DNA of 64,000 nt from Streptomyces sp. NRRL F-5727 (GTDB taxonomy: Bacteria; Actinomycetota; Actinomycetes; Streptomycetales; Streptomycetaceae): contig NZ_JOGX01000015.1 of assembly GCF_000719555.1 (NCBI RefSeq), positions 1 through 64,000 of the forward strand. The letters run 5' to 3'. Within the stretch, counting starts at the first letter, position 1, and each line of letters starts with the position of its first letter. Positions 16,835-26,326 of the stretch are shown one piece after another. The translations under genes and the position numbers were made by a program. The notes under the pieces were generated by a model. The model saw nothing but the letters and a program-made list of their open reading frames with translations. It was not told the DNA's origin and made no database searches.

Positions 16835-17596
16835 TCACGCGGTCGGGACCGCGTGCCGCACCCACACGTTGGGCTCGACGTAGACCGCGTACCCGCGCGC
16901 GGCCTCGCAGTGGACGGGCAGCAGCGCGCCCGGGACCTCCACGGGACCCTCGGTGTCGAAGGGCAGCCCGGTCCACTTCCGCCACTGCTCCAGGGAGCCG
17001 GAGACCGTCATGGACGCGGGGGCGACCGCCTCGATCCGGCCACCCGCGCGGACGTGCACGCGCAGCCAGGGGTCGTGCGGCAGCCCGTCGGACTCCCGGG
17101 TCCGGAAGGCGTACTCGTGGATGGAGGCCGCGGCCTCCAGGTGCTTGCCGTTGGGCCGGACCGGCGCGACCAGCTCGGAGAAGCCGAGCCGGCGCACGTT
17201 GTCCCGCATCGCGGCGAGCATCCGGTGCGAGATCCCGCGCCCCAGGGCGCTGGTGTCGACGGTGATCTCGATGGCGCTCACCGTGTCCGGGACGTGTCCG
17301 TGCCGCAGGTCGGAGAAGGCCCACAGCAGCACCTCGTCCCAGCCCCGCTCGGGCAGGGTCCGCCGCCCGTCCGCGTCCAGCCGGAAGGGCACGCTGAAGC
17401 CGCGGGCGACGACGGAGCCGTCCGCGTCGGTGGCGACGAGCACGTACTCGGGGAAGTCGCGGACGATCCGGCCCATGTGGGACCAGCCCACCGGGTCGTA
17501 CATCATGAACTCGGGCCAGAGGTCCTTCATGGACCACATCGGCCCTTCGAGCTCGGGCCGCTCGGCGAGCGTGGTGATCGTCAGTTCCTGGTCCAT
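16835..17596 (-). CDS. GNAT-family N-acetyltransferase
   Basis: A 253-residue protein starting at ATG (MDQELTITTLAERPE). The context before the ATG is weak (GGAG one nt away), so the start is moderately certain. The middle reads as a GNAT acetyl-CoA fold: YVLVATDADGSVVARGFSVPF, then IEITVDTSALGRGISHRMLAAMR (the glycine-rich acetyl-CoA loop is modified to GRGISH), then SELVAPVRPNGK. Residues 215-253 form a separate beta-rich tail. The substrate cannot be read from the sequence. It is transcribed alone. Confidence 0.75.
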   Translation of the reverse strand: MDQELTITTLAERPELEGPMWSMKDLWPEFMMYDPVGWSHMGRIVRDFPEYVLVATDADGSVVARGFSVPFRLDADGRRTLPERGWDEVLLWAFSDLRHGHVPDTVSAIEITVDTSALGRGISHRMLAAMRDNVRRLGFSELVAPVRPNGKHLEAAASIHEYAFRTRESDGLPHDPWLRVHVRAGGRIEAVAPASMTVSGSLEQWRKWTGLPFDTEGPVEVPGALLPVHCEAARGYAVYVEPNVWVRHAVPTA

Positions 17597-17653
17597 GCTC
17601 CGCAGGTTAGGGGCCTCCTGACAGCGCGCCAACCGATTATCGGACCGGACCGG

Positions 17654-18418
17654 TCAGCCGCCGCACTGGCCTGCCATCGCCGTCCGGTCCGGGGCGGTCA
17701 CCGGCAGTTCGTACTTCTCCGCCACCTGGGCGAAGCGGACGGCGTAGGCACAGCGGATCCCCTTCGCCGGCGGCAGCCAGGAGGCCGGACCGGAGTCGCC
17801 CTTGGCGGAGTTGGCGCGGCCCTGCACCGGCAGCAGGTTGAGCGGGTCGTTGGCGAGCCGCTTCCGCTTCGCGTCGGACCAGCGGGAGGCGCCCATCTGC
17901 CAGGCGTAGGAGAGCGGGACGACGTGGTCGATCTGGACCTCGGCGGCCTTCTGCTTGCGCCAGTCGATGGTGGTGCCGGTGTACGGGTCGTCCAGCGTCA
18001 TCGCCACGACCACGCAGTCCGAGCCGTCCCGGAAGCGGAGGTCGCGGCCGTCGCGGCGGAGCAGGTCGTTGCGGGTGTCGCAGCCGTTCCGGGCGAACGG
18101 CACGCCGTCGGCCTTGTCGAGCCAGGCGTGCCCGAACGCGTCCCGCTCGTAGCCGGTGCGCGGCCCGCGTCCCTTGGTGGCGAGGCCGTCGATGAGGGCG
18201 CGGGCGCGGGCCCGCTCGGCCTCCGCCGTCACCGGTGCGAGCCCCGGCCGCGTACCGTCGGGGTTCCGCAGGGGGCTGGTGACCCGGCCGGCGGGGGCGG
18301 ACCCGCCGGAGGACTCCTGGCCGCCGCCGTCGGGCAGGGTGCACCCGGCGAGCAGGACGAGGCCGGAGAGGACGGCGGCGGGAGCGGCGGCGCGGGGCGG
18401 CTTTCGGCGTATCAGCAC
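17654..18418 (-). CDS. Secreted HNH-family nuclease lipoprotein (DUF1524-like)
   Basis: A 254-residue protein starting at GTG with AGGA about 7 nt upstream. The N-terminus has a lipobox (LVLLAGC, lipidated Cys at 26), so the protein should be anchored outside the membrane. The C-terminal half matches the GmrSD/DUF1524 type of HNH nuclease: VQIDHVVPLSYAWQMGA, RLANDPLNLLPV, and SAKGD followed by SWLPP. The D-H of IDHVVPL and the later Asn are the expected metal and catalytic residues. Secreted members are common in Streptomyces and may degrade DNA outside the cell; that role is inferred. Cys pairs suit an oxidising location. Confidence 0.85.
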   Translation of the reverse strand: MLIRRKPPRAAAPAAVLSGLVLLAGCTLPDGGGQESSGGSAPAGRVTSPLRNPDGTRPGLAPVTAEAERARARALIDGLATKGRGPRTGYERDAFGHAWLDKADGVPFARNGCDTRNDLLRRDGRDLRFRDGSDCVVVAMTLDDPYTGTTIDWRKQKAAEVQIDHVVPLSYAWQMGASRWSDAKRKRLANDPLNLLPVQGRANSAKGDSGPASWLPPAKGIRCAYAVRFAQVAEKYELPVTAPDRTAMAGQCGG

Positions 18419-18460
18419 CCGGGAATCCTAGGCGGAAAAGCGCCGATAGTGATCATTTCA

Positions 18461-19309
18461 TCAGATCTTGCCGATCCCGAGCGTGTTCTCCGAGGGCAGC
18501 AGCCCCGAGCCGATCGCGGCGAGCCAGGGCCCGCCGAGGAGCTCCGCGAGCCGGGCGGTGGCGTCCGGGCCGAGCGCGGCCCAGGGCGCGGCGGCGAGTT
18601 CGTCGGTGCGCCGCTCGACCTCGGCCCGCAGCTCCCGGCCGGCCGGGGTGGCGGCGCCCTCGGCGTCCACGAGCCCGCGCCCGGCGAGCCGTTCCCGGGC
18701 GGCCGCCCACTCCGCCTCGCTCCACCCCCGGCTCGCGAAGACGCTCTCGGGCGCGGCCCCGACGGCGGCGAACGACACCAGCGCCTCGACCGGGTCGAGC
18801 CCGGCCGCGAGCAGCGCGGCGACGTGCCCGTCCCCCCGGTGCTCGCGCAGCAGGGTCGCGGCCTGCCAGAGCACCAGGTGCGGCGCGTCGGCCCAGTCGA
18901 GCTCGGCGTGGGCGGCGGCGAGCGGCCGCCCGGCGGTGCCGGCGGCCTCGGCGGCGCGGCGGGCGAGCCCGGCGGCCTCGTCGAGCCCGGTCACGTCGAG
19001 CAGCCGCCGGTACGTCCGGTCCACGCCCCGCAGCCGCGCGGCGAGCACCGCGCCGGGCGCGGCGGTCTCCCAGGCGGCGGGCACGTACCGGGCGACCATG
19101 GCCGGGCTGAAGCTGTAGAAGGCGGCGGCGACCCGGGCGGGTCCGACGGCCCCGAGCGGTGCGGACCGCCAGGCGAAGTAGGCGGGCCAGCGCTCGCCGG
19201 TGTCGTAGCCGAGCGCGGCGGCCTCCTCGAACGCCTCGGGGGCGTAGTAGTGCAGGGCGTGCAGCGGTTCGAGCAGGTGCCACATCTGGCGGGTGCGAGC
19301 GGTGTCCAT
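18461..19309 (-). CDS. SCO6745-family (SalK-like) helical protein
   Basis: A 282-residue protein starting at ATG (MDTARTRQMWHLLEPLHA) with GGAGG 5 nt upstream. The opening HALHYYAPEAFEEAAALGY and the Ala-rich helical body match the family known as SCO6745 or SalK-like, whose members contain a winged-helix-like region and have no proven reaction. No membrane segments. It is divergent from a TetR regulator, and the 110-nt gap holds a large inverted repeat, so it is probably that regulator's target. Family assignment is reasonably confident from the N-terminal signature; function unknown. Confidence 0.75.
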   Translation of the reverse strand: MDTARTRQMWHLLEPLHALHYYAPEAFEEAAALGYDTGERWPAYFAWRSAPLGAVGPARVAAAFYSFSPAMVARYVPAAWETAAPGAVLAARLRGVDRTYRRLLDVTGLDEAAGLARRAAEAAGTAGRPLAAAHAELDWADAPHLVLWQAATLLREHRGDGHVAALLAAGLDPVEALVSFAAVGAAPESVFASRGWSEAEWAAARERLAGRGLVDAEGAATPAGRELRAEVERRTDELAAAPWAALGPDATARLAELLGGPWLAAIGSGLLPSENTLGIGKI

Positions 19310-19347
19310 GGGGACCTCCGGGACGGCGGTGCGCGAATCCAGCAGGA

Positions 19348-19401
19348 ATCTATCCACTGACAAGATTGCGCGCGCACGGCAGAACTTGTCAATGGCTAGA
19401 T
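19348..19401. promoter_or_regulatory. Operator-like inverted repeat and divergent promoters
   Basis: Arms at 19348-19364 (ATCTATCCACTGACAAG) and 19385-19401 (CTTGTCAATGGCTAGAT) match at 15 of 17 positions, with a 20-nt spacer. TTGTCA (19386-19391) with TAGGCT (19408-19413), spaced 16 nt, forms a plausible plus-strand promoter whose start would coincide with the TetR ATG. On the minus strand TTGACA overlaps the same arm and would serve the SCO6745-like gene. Binding here would block both promoters. Confidence 0.65.
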
Positions 19402-19419
19402 GCGGGCTAGGCTGGCCCC

Positions 19420-19989
19420 ATGACACCCGGGAACGCGAAGCGGAGCTCGTACCACCACGGCGACCTGCGGCAGGCGGTCCTGTCGGCGGCCCTGGAGGCG
19501 ATCGCGGCGGACGGCCCCGGCGCCCTGAGCCTGCGCGACCTGGCCCGGCGCGCCGGCGTCTCCCACGCGGCCCCCGCCCACCACTTCGGCGACCGCACGG
19601 GCCTGCTGACCGCCATCGCCGCCCAGGGCTTCGGCCTCCTCGCCGACGCCCTGGCGGGCGGCACCACCCTGGCGGACCGGGGCCGGCGCTACGTCCGCTT
19701 CGCCGCGGACCATCCGGCCCACTTCCAGGTCATGTTCGCCCCGGACCTGCTCCGCCCCGACGACCCGGAGCTGACGGCGGCCCGCGCCCGCGCCTCCGCC
19801 GAACTCCGCGCGGGCGTCGCCGGCCTCCCCGGCGGCGACCCCCGCACCACCGGCATCGCCGCCTGGTCCCTCGCCCACGGCTTCGCCACCCTGTACCTCA
19901 CGCACAACGTGACGGACGCCGTGGGCTCCCTGCCCCCGGAGGAGTACTTCGACCGCCTGACCGGCCTCCTCACGGGGCCCGAGGACTGA
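19420..19989 (+). CDS. TetR-family transcriptional regulator
   Basis: A 189-residue repressor. The N-terminal HTH is LSLRDLARRAGVSHAAPAHHF (about residues 36-56), with the typical YHHGDLRQAVLSAALEAIA first helix. The helical ligand-binding half follows. There is no ribosome-binding site before the ATG, and a -10-like TAGGCT ends 6 nt upstream, so the message is probably leaderless. It is divergent from the SCO6745-like gene and probably represses both through the inverted repeat between them. The ligand is unknown. Confidence 0.88.
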   Translation: MTPGNAKRSSYHHGDLRQAVLSAALEAIAADGPGALSLRDLARRAGVSHAAPAHHFGDRTGLLTAIAAQGFGLLADALAGGTTLADRGRRYVRFAADHPAHFQVMFAPDLLRPDDPELTAARARASAELRAGVAGLPGGDPRTTGIAAWSLAHGFATLYLTHNVTDAVGSLPPEEYFDRLTGLLTGPED

Positions 19990-19990
19990 C

Positions 19991-22900
19991 TCAGTCCAGG
20001 ATCGTCGTCAGGAACTCCCCGGTCCAGGCCAGCAGTTCGCGCCCGACCAGCGGCTTGCCGCCGATCGGCCGGGTCGCCGGGCGCGGCACCAGGATCTGGT
20101 GGACGGCCGGCTTGACCACCGACTTCGGGTGGAGGCGCTTCAGCCGCAGCTCCTGCGACTCCCGCAGCTCCACCGGGGCGAAGCGGATGTTCGGGCCCTG
20201 GAGGACGATCTCGGCCACCCCGCAGGACCGCGCCAGCATCCGCAGCCCCGCCACCAGGAGCAGGTTCTCCACCGGCTCCGGCAGCTTGCCGTAACGGTCG
20301 GTCAGCTCCTCCCGTACCGCCCTGATGTCCTCCTCCGTGTTCGCCGAGGCGATCGCCCGGTACGCCTGGAGGCGCAGCCGCTCGCCGGGCGCGTAGTCGT
20401 GCGGGACGTGCGCGTCGACCGGCAGCTCGATCTTGACCTCCAGCGGCGGCTCCTCCTCGACCCCGCCCTCCAGCGAGGCCCGGTAGTCGGCGACCGCCTC
20501 GCCCACCATCCGTACGTACAGGTCGAAGCCGACGCCCGCGATGTGACCGGACTGCTCGCCGCCGAGCAGGTTGCCCGCGCCGCGGATCTCCAGGTCCTTC
20601 ATCGCCACGTACATGCCCGCGCCCATCTCGGTGTGCTGGGCGATGGTCGCGAGCCGCTCGTGCGCGGTCTCCGTGAGCGGCTTCTCCGGCGGGTAGAGGA
20701 AGTAGGCGTAGCCGCGCTCGCGGCCCCGTCCGACCCGGCCCCGGAGCTGGTGCAGCTGCGACAGGCCGAAGTTGTCGCCGCGCTCCACGATCAGCGTGTT
20801 CGCGTTGGAGATGTCGATGCCGGACTCGACGATCGTCGTCGACACCAGCACGTCGAACTTCTTCTCCCAGAAGTCGACCACGACCTGCTCCAGGGCGCTC
20901 TCGCTCATCTGGCCGTGGGCCGTCGCGATCCGCGCCTCCGGGACGATCTCGCGCAGCCGCGCCGCCGCCCGGTCGATCGAGTCCACCCGGTTGTGGATGT
21001 AGAACACCTGCCCCTCGCGGAGGAGTTCGCGGCGGATCGCCGCGCCGATCTGCTTCTCCTCGTACGGGCCGACGAAGGTGAGGACCGGGTGCCGCTCCTC
21101 CGGCGGGGTGGTGATCGTGGACATCTCCCGGATGCCCGTCACCGCCATCTCCAGCGTCCGGGGGATCGGCGTCGCCGACATGGTGAGCACGTCGACGTTG
21201 GCCCGGAGCTTCTTCAGCTGCTCCTTGTGCTCGACGCCGAAGCGCTGCTCCTCGTCGACGATGACCAGGCCCAGGTCCTTGAACTTTGTCTCCGAGGCGA
21301 AGAGCCGGTGGGTGCCGATGACCACGTCGACCGAGCCGTCCTTCAGCCCCTCCAGGGTCGCCTTGGCCTCCGTGTCCGACTGGAAGCGGGAGAGCGCGCG
21401 GACGTTGACCGGGAACTGTCCGTACCGCTCGGAGAAGGTGCCGTAGTGCTGCTGGACGAGCAGGGTCGTCGGCACCAGGACCGCGACCTGCTTGCCGTCC
21501 TGCACCGCCTTGAACGCGGCGCGCACCGCGATCTCCGTCTTGCCGTAGCCGACGTCGCCGCAGATCAGCCGGTCCATCGGGACCGTCTTCTCCATGTCCT
21601 CCTTCACCTCGGCGATCGTCGACAGCTGGTCGGGCGTCTCCGCGTACGGGAAGGCGTCCTCCAGCTCCCGCTGCCACGGGGTGTCGGGGCCGAAGGCGTG
21701 GCCGGGGGCCGCCATCCGGGCGCTGTACAGCTTGATCAGGTCGGCGGCGATCTCCTTGACCGCCTTCTTCGCCCGCTGCTTCGTCTTCGTCCAGTCCGCG
21801 CCGCCGAGCCGGTGCAGCGTGGGCGCCTCGCCGCCGACGTACTTGGTGACCTGCTCCAGCTGGTCCGTCGGGATGTAGAGCCGGTCGCCGGGCTGGCCGC
21901 GCTTGGCGGGGGCGTACTCGACGAGCAGGTACTCGCGGGTCGCGCCCTGCACCGTGCGCTGCACCATCTCCAGGTAGCGGCCGACGCCGTGCTGCTCGTG
22001 CACGATGTAGTCGCCGACCTCCAGGGTCAGCGGGTCGATGGTCTTGCGCCGCTTGGCCGGCATCCGCTGGCCGTCCTTGCCCGCCGCCTTCTGGCCGGAC
22101 AGGTCGGTCTCGGTCAGCACGGCCAGCTTCAGCGCCGGGTCGACGAAGCCGAAGTCGATGGAACCGCAGGCCACGTGCACGACGGCCGGGTCGACGTCGG
22201 TCAGGTCGGCCGTCAGCCGGGCCGGGATGCCCTCGCCGCCCAGCACCTCGACGGTGCGGGAGGCGGGGCCGTGGGCCTCCGTCACGTACACCGTCCGCCA
22301 GCCGTCGGCCAGCCAGCCCTTGGTGTCGGCGAGCGCGCGGGCGGTGTCGCCGCGGTACGTCTCGGGGGCGCGCATGCCCAGCGTCAGGGTGTCGCCGTCG
22401 GCCTCGGCGTCCGCCGCGAACGGCGACACCGACCACCACATCATGCCGAGCTCCCGCGCCCGGTCCCGGACGTCGGCGATCCCCCACAGGGAGGCCGCGC
22501 CGACGTCGATCGGCGCCTCGCCGCCGCCGGCCGTCGCCGCCCACGACGCCTGGAGGAACTCCTGGCTGGTGGCGACGAGGTCCGCGGCCCGGGTCCTGAC
22601 CCGCTCCGGATCGCAGACGACGGCCATCGACCCGGTGGGCAGGACGTCCAGCAGCAGCTCCATGTCGTCGACGAGGACCGGCGCCAGCGACTCCATGCCC
22701 TCGACCGCGATGCCCTCGGCGATCTTGTTCAGCATCTCGCCGAGCTCCGGGTGCTCCTCGGCGAGGGCCGCGGCCCTCCCCCGCACCTCGTCCGTCAGCA
22801 GCAGCTCACGGCAGGGCGGCGCCCACAGGCCGTGCTCGGCGACCTCCAGGGAGCGCTGGTCGGCGACCTTGAAGTAGCGGATCTCCTCGACGTCGTCGCC

Positions 22901-23518
22901 CCAGAACTCGATCCGGAGCGGGTGCTCCTCGGTCGGCGGGAAGACGTCCAGGATGCCGCCGCGGACGGCGAACTCGCCGCGCTTCTCGACCAGCTCCACG
23001 CGCGCGTACGCGGCGGCGGCGAGCCCCTCGACGACGTCGTTCAGGTCCGCCGTCTGCCCGGTCCTGAGCGCCACCGGCTCCAGGTCCCCGAGCCCCTTCA
23101 CCTGCGGCTGGAGGACGGACCGGATGGGCGCGACGACGACCGAGACGGGCCCCGCGGCCGGGTCGTCCGGGCTCGGGTGGGCGAGCCGCCGCAGCACCGC
23201 GAGGCGGCGGCCGACGGTGTCCGAGCGGGGCGAGAGCCGTTCGTGCGGCAGCGTCTCCCAGGACGGGTACTCCACGACGGTGTCCGGGTCGAGCAGCGAC
23301 CGCAGCGCCGCCGCCAGGTCCTCGGCCTCCCGGCCGGTCGCCGTCACCGCGAGCACCGGCCGCCCCGAGTCCCGGGCCAGCGCGGCCACGGCGAAGGGCC
23401 GGGCGGCGGCCGGCCCGACCAGGTCCACGTGCGGACGGTTCCCGTCGAAAGCGGCCGTCATCGCCTCCTCAAGGGCCGCGTCCTTGACGACGAGGTCGAG
23501 CAGACCGTGCAGGCTCAT
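19991..23518 (-). CDS. mfd: Transcription-repair coupling factor Mfd
   Basis: A 1175-residue protein, the usual length. The ATG at 23518 (MSLHGLLDLVVKD) has GGAAG 4 nt upstream; the longer frame to 23605 is not needed. It displaces RNA polymerase stalled at DNA damage and recruits UvrA. Domains in order: UvrB-like N-terminal region (about 1-480, with PSWETLPHERLSP), CarD-like RNA-polymerase-interacting domain (about 500-550, DYIVHEQHGVGRYL), and helicase motor with Walker A GDVGYGKTE (about 653) and DEEQRFGVEHKE (about 756). A second RecA lobe carries GRVGRGRERGYAYFL, and a C-terminal TRCF domain closes the protein. Its stop lies 2 nt from the stop of the convergent TetR gene. Confidence 0.97.
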   Translation of the reverse strand: MSLHGLLDLVVKDAALEEAMTAAFDGNRPHVDLVGPAAARPFAVAALARDSGRPVLAVTATGREAEDLAAALRSLLDPDTVVEYPSWETLPHERLSPRSDTVGRRLAVLRRLAHPSPDDPAAGPVSVVVAPIRSVLQPQVKGLGDLEPVALRTGQTADLNDVVEGLAAAAYARVELVEKRGEFAVRGGILDVFPPTEEHPLRIEFWGDDVEEIRYFKVADQRSLEVAEHGLWAPPCRELLLTDEVRGRAAALAEEHPELGEMLNKIAEGIAVEGMESLAPVLVDDMELLLDVLPTGSMAVVCDPERVRTRAADLVATSQEFLQASWAATAGGGEAPIDVGAASLWGIADVRDRARELGMMWWSVSPFAADAEADGDTLTLGMRAPETYRGDTARALADTKGWLADGWRTVYVTEAHGPASRTVEVLGGEGIPARLTADLTDVDPAVVHVACGSIDFGFVDPALKLAVLTETDLSGQKAAGKDGQRMPAKRRKTIDPLTLEVGDYIVHEQHGVGRYLEMVQRTVQGATREYLLVEYAPAKRGQPGDRLYIPTDQLEQVTKYVGGEAPTLHRLGGADWTKTKQRAKKAVKEIAADLIKLYSARMAAPGHAFGPDTPWQRELEDAFPYAETPDQLSTIAEVKEDMEKTVPMDRLICGDVGYGKTEIAVRAAFKAVQDGKQVAVLVPTTLLVQQHYGTFSERYGQFPVNVRALSRFQSDTEAKATLEGLKDGSVDVVIGTHRLFASETKFKDLGLVIVDEEQRFGVEHKEQLKKLRANVDVLTMSATPIPRTLEMAVTGIREMSTITTPPEERHPVLTFVGPYEEKQIGAAIRRELLREGQVFYIHNRVDSIDRAAARLREIVPEARIATAHGQMSESALEQVVVDFWEKKFDVLVSTTIVESGIDISNANTLIVERGDNFGLSQLHQLRGRVGRGRERGYAYFLYPPEKPLTETAHERLATIAQHTEMGAGMYVAMKDLEIRGAGNLLGGEQSGHIAGVGFDLYVRMVGEAVADYRASLEGGVEEEPPLEVKIELPVDAHVPHDYAPGERLRLQAYRAIASANTEEDIRAVREELTDRYGKLPEPVENLLLVAGLRMLARSCGVAEIVLQGPNIRFAPVELRESQELRLKRLHPKSVVKPAVHQILVPRPATRPIGGKPLVGRELLAWTGEFLTTILD

Positions 23519-23695
23519 GGGGCTTCCATCCCGGTACGTACGAGGGTGAACGGAGGAGTGGACAACGCGAACGGCCCGACACGTCACACGGGCCGGGGCC
23601 TCCACCCTACGACGGCGGCCCGCCGGGGGCGCGGGGGATCACCCTCGCCCTCCCGGCTGCGGGATCGGGGGCCCGACGTCCACGGTCCGGGCAGC

Positions 23696-23736
23696 CGTAC
23701 GGCCCCGGCGCGCACCAGAGGCGCCGGGGCCGTACG
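23696..23736. terminator. Hairpin between the ABC permease gene and mfd
   Basis: A perfect 16-bp stem (CGTACGGCCCCGGCGC at 23696-23711 and its complement at 23721-23736) has a 9-nt loop. It lies 17 nt beyond the permease stop and ahead of mfd on the minus strand, so it should end the ABC operon transcript. No U-run. Confidence 0.7.
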
Positions 23737-23752
23737 CGTACCACCGCTCCCG

Positions 23753-26326
23753 CTAGTCGCTCGCGATCGCGTTCAGGACGTTCATGCGGCCCGCGCGGAA
23801 GGCCGGGACCAGGGCCGCGAAGAGGCCCACGAAGGCCGAGCCGACGAAGACCGTGACGATCGTCGGCCAGGGGATCTCCAGGACGCCGAAGCCCTCCAGG
23901 GCGAGGAGCCGCTGGGCCGCCGTGCCCCAGCCCATGCCCAGGCCGAGTCCGAGCAGCGCGCCGAAGAGCGCGATCACCACCGACTCCAGGCGGATCATCC
24001 TCCGCAGCTGGCGGCGGGAGAGACCGATCGCCCGCATGAGGCCGATCTCGCGGGTGCGCTCCACCACCGACAGCGCCAGGGTGTTCACCACGCCCAGGAT
24101 CGCGACGACGATCGCCAGCGCCAGCAGCCCGTAGACGATGTTCAGGAGCTGGCCCACCTGCTTCTGGAGGGCCTCCTTGTAGTCGGCCTGGTTGGAGACC
24201 TTGTACTGGGGGTACGCCGCGAGCGCCTCCTTCAGCGACGCGTACGCCGCCTCCTGCTGCCCGTCCCGGGCGCTCGCGAGGAGCAGCACCGGGGCCGGCA
24301 TCCGCTCGGCCGGCACGTGCGCCCGGGCGGTGGTGACGTTCGTGTACATGGCGCCGTTGTCGACGTTCCCGCTGTCCAGCGTGATCGCCGCGACCTTCAG
24401 CTTCGCGGTCGAGCCGTGGGCGAAGGCGACGGAGAGGGTGTCGCCGACCCGCACGCCGTGCGCCGTCGCGTAGTCGCTGCCGACGGACATCGCGCCCGGC
24501 CCGTAGGCGGCCGCCAGGTCCCCGGAGGCGACCTCGCGCCTCAGGTCCCGCGCGTACGCGGGCTCGGTCGCGGCCAGCCACTCCTGGGAGACCCCGCCCG
24601 CCGGGTCCGTGATCCGCACGTCGACGGGCCGGTACTCGGTGACGTGGTCCAGGCCCGCCGCCTTCTCCACCGCCGCCTGCGCCTGCGGCACGATCGGCGC
24701 GCCCATCGGGTTCTGCACGATGAAGTCGGCGCCGACGGACCGGTCCAGCTCCTCGGTGGCCGAGGCGACCATGGAGGAGCCGACCACCGAGAGGCAGGCG
24801 ACCAGCGCCAGGCCGATCATCAGGGCCGCGCCGGTGGCGCCGGTCCGCCGCGGGTTGCGGAGCGCGTTCCGCTCGGCCATCCGGCCGACCGGGCCGAAGA
24901 CCCGCAGGACGACCGCGCCGAGGACCCGTACGACCCCGCCCGCGAGGACCGGGCCGACGACGACGAAGCCGAGCAGCGACAGCACGACGCCGACGCCCAG
25001 CCACAGGGAGCCCGTCCCGGCCTTCTCGGCCTGGGTCGCCGCCCACAGCGCGCCGCCGCCGGCGAGCGTCAGCAGCAGGCCGAGGGCGCCGCGGAGCCGG
25101 CCGGCCCGCCCGTCGGCGGGGGTGCCCGCGTCGCGGAGGGCGGCCATCGGGGAGACCTTGCCGGCCCGGCGGGCCGGGACGTAGGCGGAGAGGACGGTGA
25201 CGAGGACGCCGAGGGCGAGGCCGACGACCGGGGTGGTCCAGGCGACGGTGAGGTCGCGGGTGGACAGCTCCATGCCCATGGTGGACATGAGCTCCATCAG
25301 GCCGACGGCGAGGCCGACACCGGCGGCGACACCGGCGACCGAGCCGATCACGCCGAGCATGACCGCCTCGACCAGCACCGACCGGTTGATCTGCCGGCGG
25401 TCGGCGCCGATGGCCCGCAGCAGGCCGATCTCGCGGGTGCGCTGGGCGACCAGCATGGAGAAGGTGTTGACGATGAGGAAGACGCCGACGAGGAAGGCGA
25501 TACCGGCGAAGCCGAGCATCGCGTACTTCATGACGTCGAGGAAGCCGGCGACGTCCTCCCGGCCCGCGTCGGCCGCCTCGGCGGCGGTCTGGAGCGTGTA
25601 GCCGTCCCCGAGGGCGGCGGCGACCTGCGCCTTCAGCGTCTCGTCGGGGACGCCCGGCTTCCCTTCCACCATCACCTGCGTGAACAGGCCCTCCTCGCCC
25701 AGGAGTTGCCGCTGCGCGGTCGTGGTGTCGAAGTAGACGACGGTGGCGCCCGGGTTGGTGACCTTGAACTCGACGATGCCGGAGACCGTCGCGGTGAAGT
25801 CGCCCGCGGCGGAGATCGTCCGGAGGGTGGCGCCGAGCTTCAGGCCGTGCTTGTCGGCGGTGCCGCGGTCCACGACCACGTCGGCCGGCCCGCGGGGCTC
25901 ACGGCCCTCGGCGAGCTGCACCGAACGGAGCTCGTACGGGCTCCAGTTGACGGCGATCGTCGGGGCGCCGCCGGTCGGTCCGACGTTCTTGTTCCGCGCG
26001 TCGACGACGGTGACGCCCAGCGAGGTGACGGAGCCCTGCGCCTCGGCGACGCCCTCCGCCTTCCGCACCTCGGCGACGACCGAGGCGGGGAAGGAGTCGG
26101 GGCGGCCGGTGTCCGGGGTCTCGTCCGACGGGTCGGCCCCCTTCGCGGAGACCGTGACGTCCGAGGCGGTGACCGCGAAGAGCTTGTCGAAGGTCGTGTT
26201 CATCGTGTCGGTGAAGACCAGCGTGCCGGACACGAACGCGACCGAGAGGAGCACGGCGACGGCGGAGAGCGCCATCCGGCCCTTGTGCGCGAGGAGGTTT
26301 CTCAGCGAGGTGCGGAAGACGGTCAC
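23753..26326 (-). CDS. ABC transporter permease, MacB/FtsX type, two FtsX domains
   Basis: An 857-residue membrane protein. The start is the GTG at 26326 (VVTVFRTSLRNLLAHKG), overlapping the TGA of the ATPase gene by 4 nt; the frame continues upstream but is then antisense to nothing useful. Topology: one N-terminal membrane helix, a large extracellular domain (about 45-255), three helices ending in the FtsX pattern RTREIGLLRAIGADRRQ, then a second half with another extracellular domain and the repeat RTREIGLMRAIGLSRRQ near the C-terminus. This long tandem-FtsX architecture is typical of actinobacterial exporters that use mechanotransmission instead of a channel. Substrate unknown; it works with the neighbouring ATPase. 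Confidence 0.9.
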   Translation of the reverse strand: MTVFRTSLRNLLAHKGRMALSAVAVLLSVAFVSGTLVFTDTMNTTFDKLFAVTASDVTVSAKGADPSDETPDTGRPDSFPASVVAEVRKAEGVAEAQGSVTSLGVTVVDARNKNVGPTGGAPTIAVNWSPYELRSVQLAEGREPRGPADVVVDRGTADKHGLKLGATLRTISAAGDFTATVSGIVEFKVTNPGATVVYFDTTTAQRQLLGEEGLFTQVMVEGKPGVPDETLKAQVAAALGDGYTLQTAAEAADAGREDVAGFLDVMKYAMLGFAGIAFLVGVFLIVNTFSMLVAQRTREIGLLRAIGADRRQINRSVLVEAVMLGVIGSVAGVAAGVGLAVGLMELMSTMGMELSTRDLTVAWTTPVVGLALGVLVTVLSAYVPARRAGKVSPMAALRDAGTPADGRAGRLRGALGLLLTLAGGGALWAATQAEKAGTGSLWLGVGVVLSLLGFVVVGPVLAGGVVRVLGAVVLRVFGPVGRMAERNALRNPRRTGATGAALMIGLALVACLSVVGSSMVASATEELDRSVGADFIVQNPMGAPIVPQAQAAVEKAAGLDHVTEYRPVDVRITDPAGGVSQEWLAATEPAYARDLRREVASGDLAAAYGPGAMSVGSDYATAHGVRVGDTLSVAFAHGSTAKLKVAAITLDSGNVDNGAMYTNVTTARAHVPAERMPAPVLLLASARDGQQEAAYASLKEALAAYPQYKVSNQADYKEALQKQVGQLLNIVYGLLALAIVVAILGVVNTLALSVVERTREIGLMRAIGLSRRQLRRMIRLESVVIALFGALLGLGLGMGWGTAAQRLLALEGFGVLEIPWPTIVTVFVGSAFVGLFAALVPAFRAGRMNVLNAIASD

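Noticed and set aside
19980..19995. Short inverted repeat GGACTGA-C-TCAGTCC over the TetR and mfd stop codons
   Set aside because: The single-base spacer cannot form a stable RNA hairpin loop of normal size, and it coincides with two stop codons; likely chance.
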